DNA of 36,517 nucleotides from an uncultured Bacillota bacterium (GTDB lineage: Bacteria; Bacillota; Clostridia; Peptostreptococcales; Anaerovoracaceae): positions 1 through 36,517 of the forward strand of contig CASFMJ010000082.1 in the NCBI GenBank assembly GCA_949295785.1, read 5' to 3'. Below, one piece after another: positions 35,501-36,517 of this stretch. Below the pieces are notes generated by a model, which worked only from the letters and a program-made list of their open reading frames with translations, ran no database searches and was not told the origin of the DNA. The first letter of the stretch is position 1. Each line of letters begins with the position of its first letter. The position numbers and the translations under genes are program-made.

Positions 35501-36517
35501 TCAGATGATGCATGGATAAGCGCAGATGAACTTATTTCTGTAACCTCTGTAAAAAAACCTGATGGGTATTCAATTGAGGAGTGGGCTGGAGCAGAAAGCA
35601 GTGAATGGACGACTTTCGAAGAAGCACAGGAACGAACCAGCGCACTAAGATTTGCACTGCCTGACTCTCTTCCTGGAGGCAAGCAGCTTCTCGTAAGGTT
35701 TACAGGAATAATAGACGATACCGCTGATCCCGGAGAAATAGGCTATGATGCTTTCGGATATGCATTTACATCCGATGACAGATACTATGCAGAGCCTGTA
35801 AAAGTAGGTGTGAAGATTAGTGATACCAGTATCTCAGGAACAAAGATCTGGGATGATGAAAACAATATATTAAGGCCATCTCCCGAGAACACACCAATAA
35901 TTTTATATAAGAGTGTAAACGGAAGCGAGCCTGAACCGGTTCCCGATGCAAAGATAACATGGATCAATACTGATGGTAATGAATGGACCTTTGAATTTAC
36001 TGGCCTGAGAAAGACAGAAAACGGACAGCCCATAACATATACCGTATCCGAAGGAAATATTCCCGGATATACGCCATCAGTAACTGAAAACGGTGACGGA
36101 ACATTTACTGTTACAAATACTTTAGTGAACACTATTGATCTTGAAGGAACCAAGACATGGAAGGATGATCAGTATACTACACGACCCAAATCTGTAGAAC
36201 TTAAGCTGATGTCAAGAACCGAAGCCACAGCAGGAGCAGGAGACTATCCGGAAGAATACACAGATGTCGAAAACGCTCCGCAGCCTCAGTGGAATACGGA
36301 TAATGCAGATATCTGGACATACAAGTTTACAGGTCTTCCTGCTGAAACATCAGACGGAAGAGCCATACAGTACAAAGTTGTTGAAATGCCTGTGGAAGGC
36401 TATGAATCCACCGATGACGGAAACGGCAACTTCACCAATACTGCTTCCGCAGTTACAGAAATCTCTGTAATCAAACAGTGGCAGGATAATAATGACCGGA
36501 TGCAGATGAGACCTGAT
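29570..36517 (+). CDS. Giant secreted repeat adhesin with DUF11-like and Cna-B domains (3' end beyond window)
   Basis: The frame is open without a stop for 2316 codons and runs off the right edge. It starts at ATG 29570, overlapping the previous stop by one base, with GGAGG 7 nt upstream. Residues 1-33 are a signal peptide (basic start, ISFILVMSMVITNFATSL, then ATAFA before ND). After an N-terminal beta-rich region (34-385) come roughly nine domains of the DUF11/conserved-repeat type (VDYTITVENTG, LTITDNVPSNLEI), starting near residues 391, 507, 650, 819, 993, 1166, 1361, 1670 and 1871. Then come Cna B-type domains (2089-2184, 2190-2295, third started at 2296). Such proteins are sortase-anchored surface adhesins; the anchor motif is expected outside the window. 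Cysteines are almost absent. Confidence 0.85.
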   Translation, partial: MEKGNAGKRLISFILVMSMVITNFATSLATAFANDAINYEVNLRFTPDPEEVEIGGEGNYTLYATTAQSEQPEDYFLKIALPADSIQYLQGFTQDTGSEKPHFETGEGSVFVSDSSDRLRLFVPADGRKPYLYFTMKNGDTYTTKVNFKMPEGTSSPYTIQMSESDLSAVYVTGSQLVGNFVTETGNMSFNTHFDWNDVKKTVTPESVSVSAAGKMNQNIKYTVSADRTRPADALYIGMFTKYITITDTVTLPASATFTDGDVTIEGSGGTWNIKAGETIIATVVQKGTGEDISVQLTDASISPDKKTLTFKYTQNTVYNDNPSAYVKVMTHPSFEVTLMGEGVKIDAEAVSAEQTIVNKADFEAVSWDESMKDQSSAQVSTRITEPVPGFAVKKEASTSYNEDGSMIVDYTITVENTGAVVLNNLTITDNVPSNLEIIEKGDASQSDNTLSWTVNLPVGGKVSKTFKAKVKEGVEDGTSIKNTATATYDDITKNGEATITYKEPDPDLTLTKTAYNSDNRLVNSDGSVYKGETIKYVIDAKYNGMASDAALASLIDKLPDEVEYVSAKAYLTSAPDAELGITYDKASHEVRLTDSTSVASGQIIRLEITVKVKEDTSAFTITNNASASLNNGVKADAEHTTKIRDREPIFNVKKTAKRVNEGDVNSDIELVPVDGGDDSGKYKASYTITLENTGDPYYKEDAGTITDTMSGGLQPALDVTQTTGQIKAIAKKGNGEPVEITGTWVKNEKEELSQPEYIITWEIPFSLGTKETFQISYDAFVDMGNFDEGDHLRGISLANTASTYTDTSSTVEGEVKTVITADKAISKINGENASDPDHSAIHARDSITYTLKISNSGNRSTYIQIKDLLPQGNVSHVWNSDNVKTKIISGKAIKSFESVIKPPIAGAANYTLTWIDSSGNDLIKIEAGELIEIEVTLSFGDTVEEFRKAFGGISQTENTLDVIYADRYSETDSDGNKEWIDTVTHTPEFSEMTLSKTTDRDYAYRGGEDVIYTLSDFYATTPKDSLYLTDDLSETNEYLDFKSVFTGQVDITLSSEKVTTYPLTVSAKTSGGETVEKTIPDISASGETLTYEQLIARAGIEEGSVITKLKWDFGHLDKMEVTKPVVLTMTAKDGITARNIPNTAMVDYNGSMNKTVVAEIDIYPDDQLVKTAHTESGDLPQTSDDSLKPGDTVSFNIQYRNYSDAAEDLSERVFTDYMSVKGVEPGDYDVTFVLYDSKGEKIKEETLAGAYKVTEYDINSETAKKASFTAPNGFSLSPVTEGDGKARLEITYSVKLSDAFKDSTADFNKDKNENWGITEDNTLSDSPENMYMLHNRVVTVKGDDTYMGETGYYYHEGSNKLMIRKSVLGYTNLMGFSTWGKKALIGEEIMKSNSVGYIQGRYVDRSDCDDLLYWMPQIANTDYFNGAIRYGMIIANDKNSKEPLVVDRIEDLVPDNVWFDKSMSYFKVQAYIHLPSQSNSKIAEALWSGYRYGYTSCAVPGKPDTISVTNLTPSKIVGISTQKLYDDSDLFGQIMAIPDEYSFKGYNLNIPDNNIDTNDTNKVKFDFHNYNSSSDNLVLDPGECAVIMYMVAIDRPDVEPEKYTNTATLYVKDGTYTEEFQAMEDLSGFKSKIAPQNEEKGVKHNDGTFEKISENAFTTQVSSYPVFVSAGIAKKASARISPAADQKWDENTTISQLAGGTRDTNVSGLEFNDVAEFEITVSNTAATPLKDYTLKDLLPYPYEIITEEVGGKTVVAKTSDGKNIYGTVSDNPEPEKSGISQTITMKGSEQDDQGSADNNPMYIAGKGTKVIKVYARYADSEKKSIDYINRVEFYPDVTNNFVLTSGEAIYDSDEKLIGGGDNATIRPSYSFGSGSVLAIDSNDQHATGNDDPNTVEADFAGDKVLYTMRVTNDSSTPYENLVLINNLPAINDIGVVNAKTSKGSQFGVDLASDEEHEYLTKGVVAEYQIVGIGEEPSDDAWISADELISVTSVKKPDGYSIEEWAGAESSEWTTFEEAQERTSALRFALPDSLPGGKQLLVRFTGIIDDTADPGEIGYDAFGYAFTSDDRYYAEPVKVGVKISDTSISGTKIWDDENNILRPSPENTPIILYKSVNGSEPEPVPDAKITWINTDGNEWTFEFTGLRKTENGQPITYTVSEGNIPGYTPSVTENGDGTFTVTNTLVNTIDLEGTKTWKDDQYTTRPKSVELKLMSRTEATAGAGDYPEEYTDVENAPQPQWNTDNADIWTYKFTGLPAETSDGRAIQYKVVEMPVEGYESTDDGNGNFTNTASAVTEISVIKQWQDNNDRMQMRPD
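30741..35350 (+). repeat. Block of DUF11-like repeat domains in the adhesin
   Basis: Each unit opens with a strand carrying a conserved lysine (FAVKKEAS, LTLTKTAY, FNVKKTAK, MTLSKTTD, QLVKTAHT, LMIRKSVL, AGIAKKAS). It contains a YTITVENTG-like strand and usually closes with an Asn-Thr-Ala strand (NTATATYD, NTASTYTD, NTAMVDYN, NTATLYVK). This Lys/Asn spacing is that of self-forming isopeptide bonds known in Gram-positive pili and adhesins. The units differ too much to be recent duplications. Confidence 0.65.
33690..34300 (+). other. Segment of deviating composition inside the adhesin gene
   Basis: Across about 200 codons the base composition drops to very AT-rich (the line 34201-34260 is mostly A/T) and glutamine is written CAA five times out of six, against CAG almost everywhere else in the gene. 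Most of the protein's rare cysteines fall here (SDCDD, YTSCAVPG, PGECAV). The frame is intact. This suggests recombination that replaced or inserted one domain. Confidence 0.6.
35834..36517 (+). repeat. Tandem Cna B-type domains at the adhesin 3' end
   Basis: Two full units and the start of a third: ISGTKIWDDENN ... FTVTNTL (2089-2184), LEGTKTWKDDQYTTRP ... NFTNTA (2190-2295), ISVIKQWQDNN ... MRPD (2296 to the edge). They share a K-x-W opening, RP about ten residues on, the W-x-(F/Y)-x-F-TGL strand, YTVSE or YKVVE, and closing TNT. Cna-B domains act as stalks holding the adhesive part away from the wall. Confidence 0.85.

Noticed and set aside
29648-36153. Several minus-strand open frames of 60-205 codons opposite the adhesin
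   Set aside because: They mirror the Ser/Thr-rich coding strand, have no ribosome binding sites and overlap each other; the plus frame is continuous with domain signatures.

Overview
The window is chromosomal DNA from a low-GC, endospore-forming Gram-positive bacterium, most likely a member of the Clostridia. The evidence is the gene set and order: spoIVB next to spo0A, ftsK-rimO-pgsA-cinA-recA, rplU-rpmA-obgE, alaS-ireB-ruvX and a NifS/NifU pair. Strong purine-rich ribosome binding sites precede almost every gene. Family-level placement is not possible from the sequence alone. No rRNA, tRNA, CRISPR array, insertion sequence, phage gene or origin was seen.

Layout. (1) 1-386: the last codons and terminator of an upstream gene, then about 350 bp of AT-rich DNA that may hold a decayed minus-strand coding remnant. 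(2) 387-2778: an LCP-family cell-wall ligase (+) convergent with dapA (-), sharing a bidirectional terminator. (3) 2926-10652: a tight plus-strand run asd-uppP-ftsK-rimO-pgsA-cinA, divergent from dapA, followed by recA with its own promoter and a LexA-type SOS box. (4) 12049-14372: rplU-rpmA with an L21-type leader, then obgE. (5) 14496-18105: a degenerate LytM membrane protein, an HD-domain protein, and an overlapping radical-SAM/DUF2344 pair. (6) 18107-21311: comEA, a BofC-like protein, spoIVB and spo0A. (7) 21402-24850: a YnzC-like small protein, an unknown membrane-anchored protein, and nifS-nifU-mnmA, a sulfur relay to tRNA. (8) 24917-28687: a small helical membrane protein, alaS, ireB and ruvX. 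(9) 28798-36517: a membrane-anchored protein resembling the trigger-factor C-terminal domain, translationally coupled to a giant secreted adhesin whose frame stays open for 2316 codons to the window edge.

Most of the window is conserved housekeeping and sporulation DNA. Region 9 is accessory and is the best candidate for something new: a putative membrane chaperone coupled to a repeat adhesin that carries an internal segment of different base and codon composition. Secondary points of interest are an L21 ribosomal protein with a roughly 70-residue C-terminal extension, an L27 without the Firmicutes N-terminal extension (and no Prp protease gene between L21 and L27), and a BofC-like gene directly upstream of its presumed target spoIVB. 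Several starts were moved from upstream GTG/TTG codons to downstream codons with better Shine-Dalgarno spacing.
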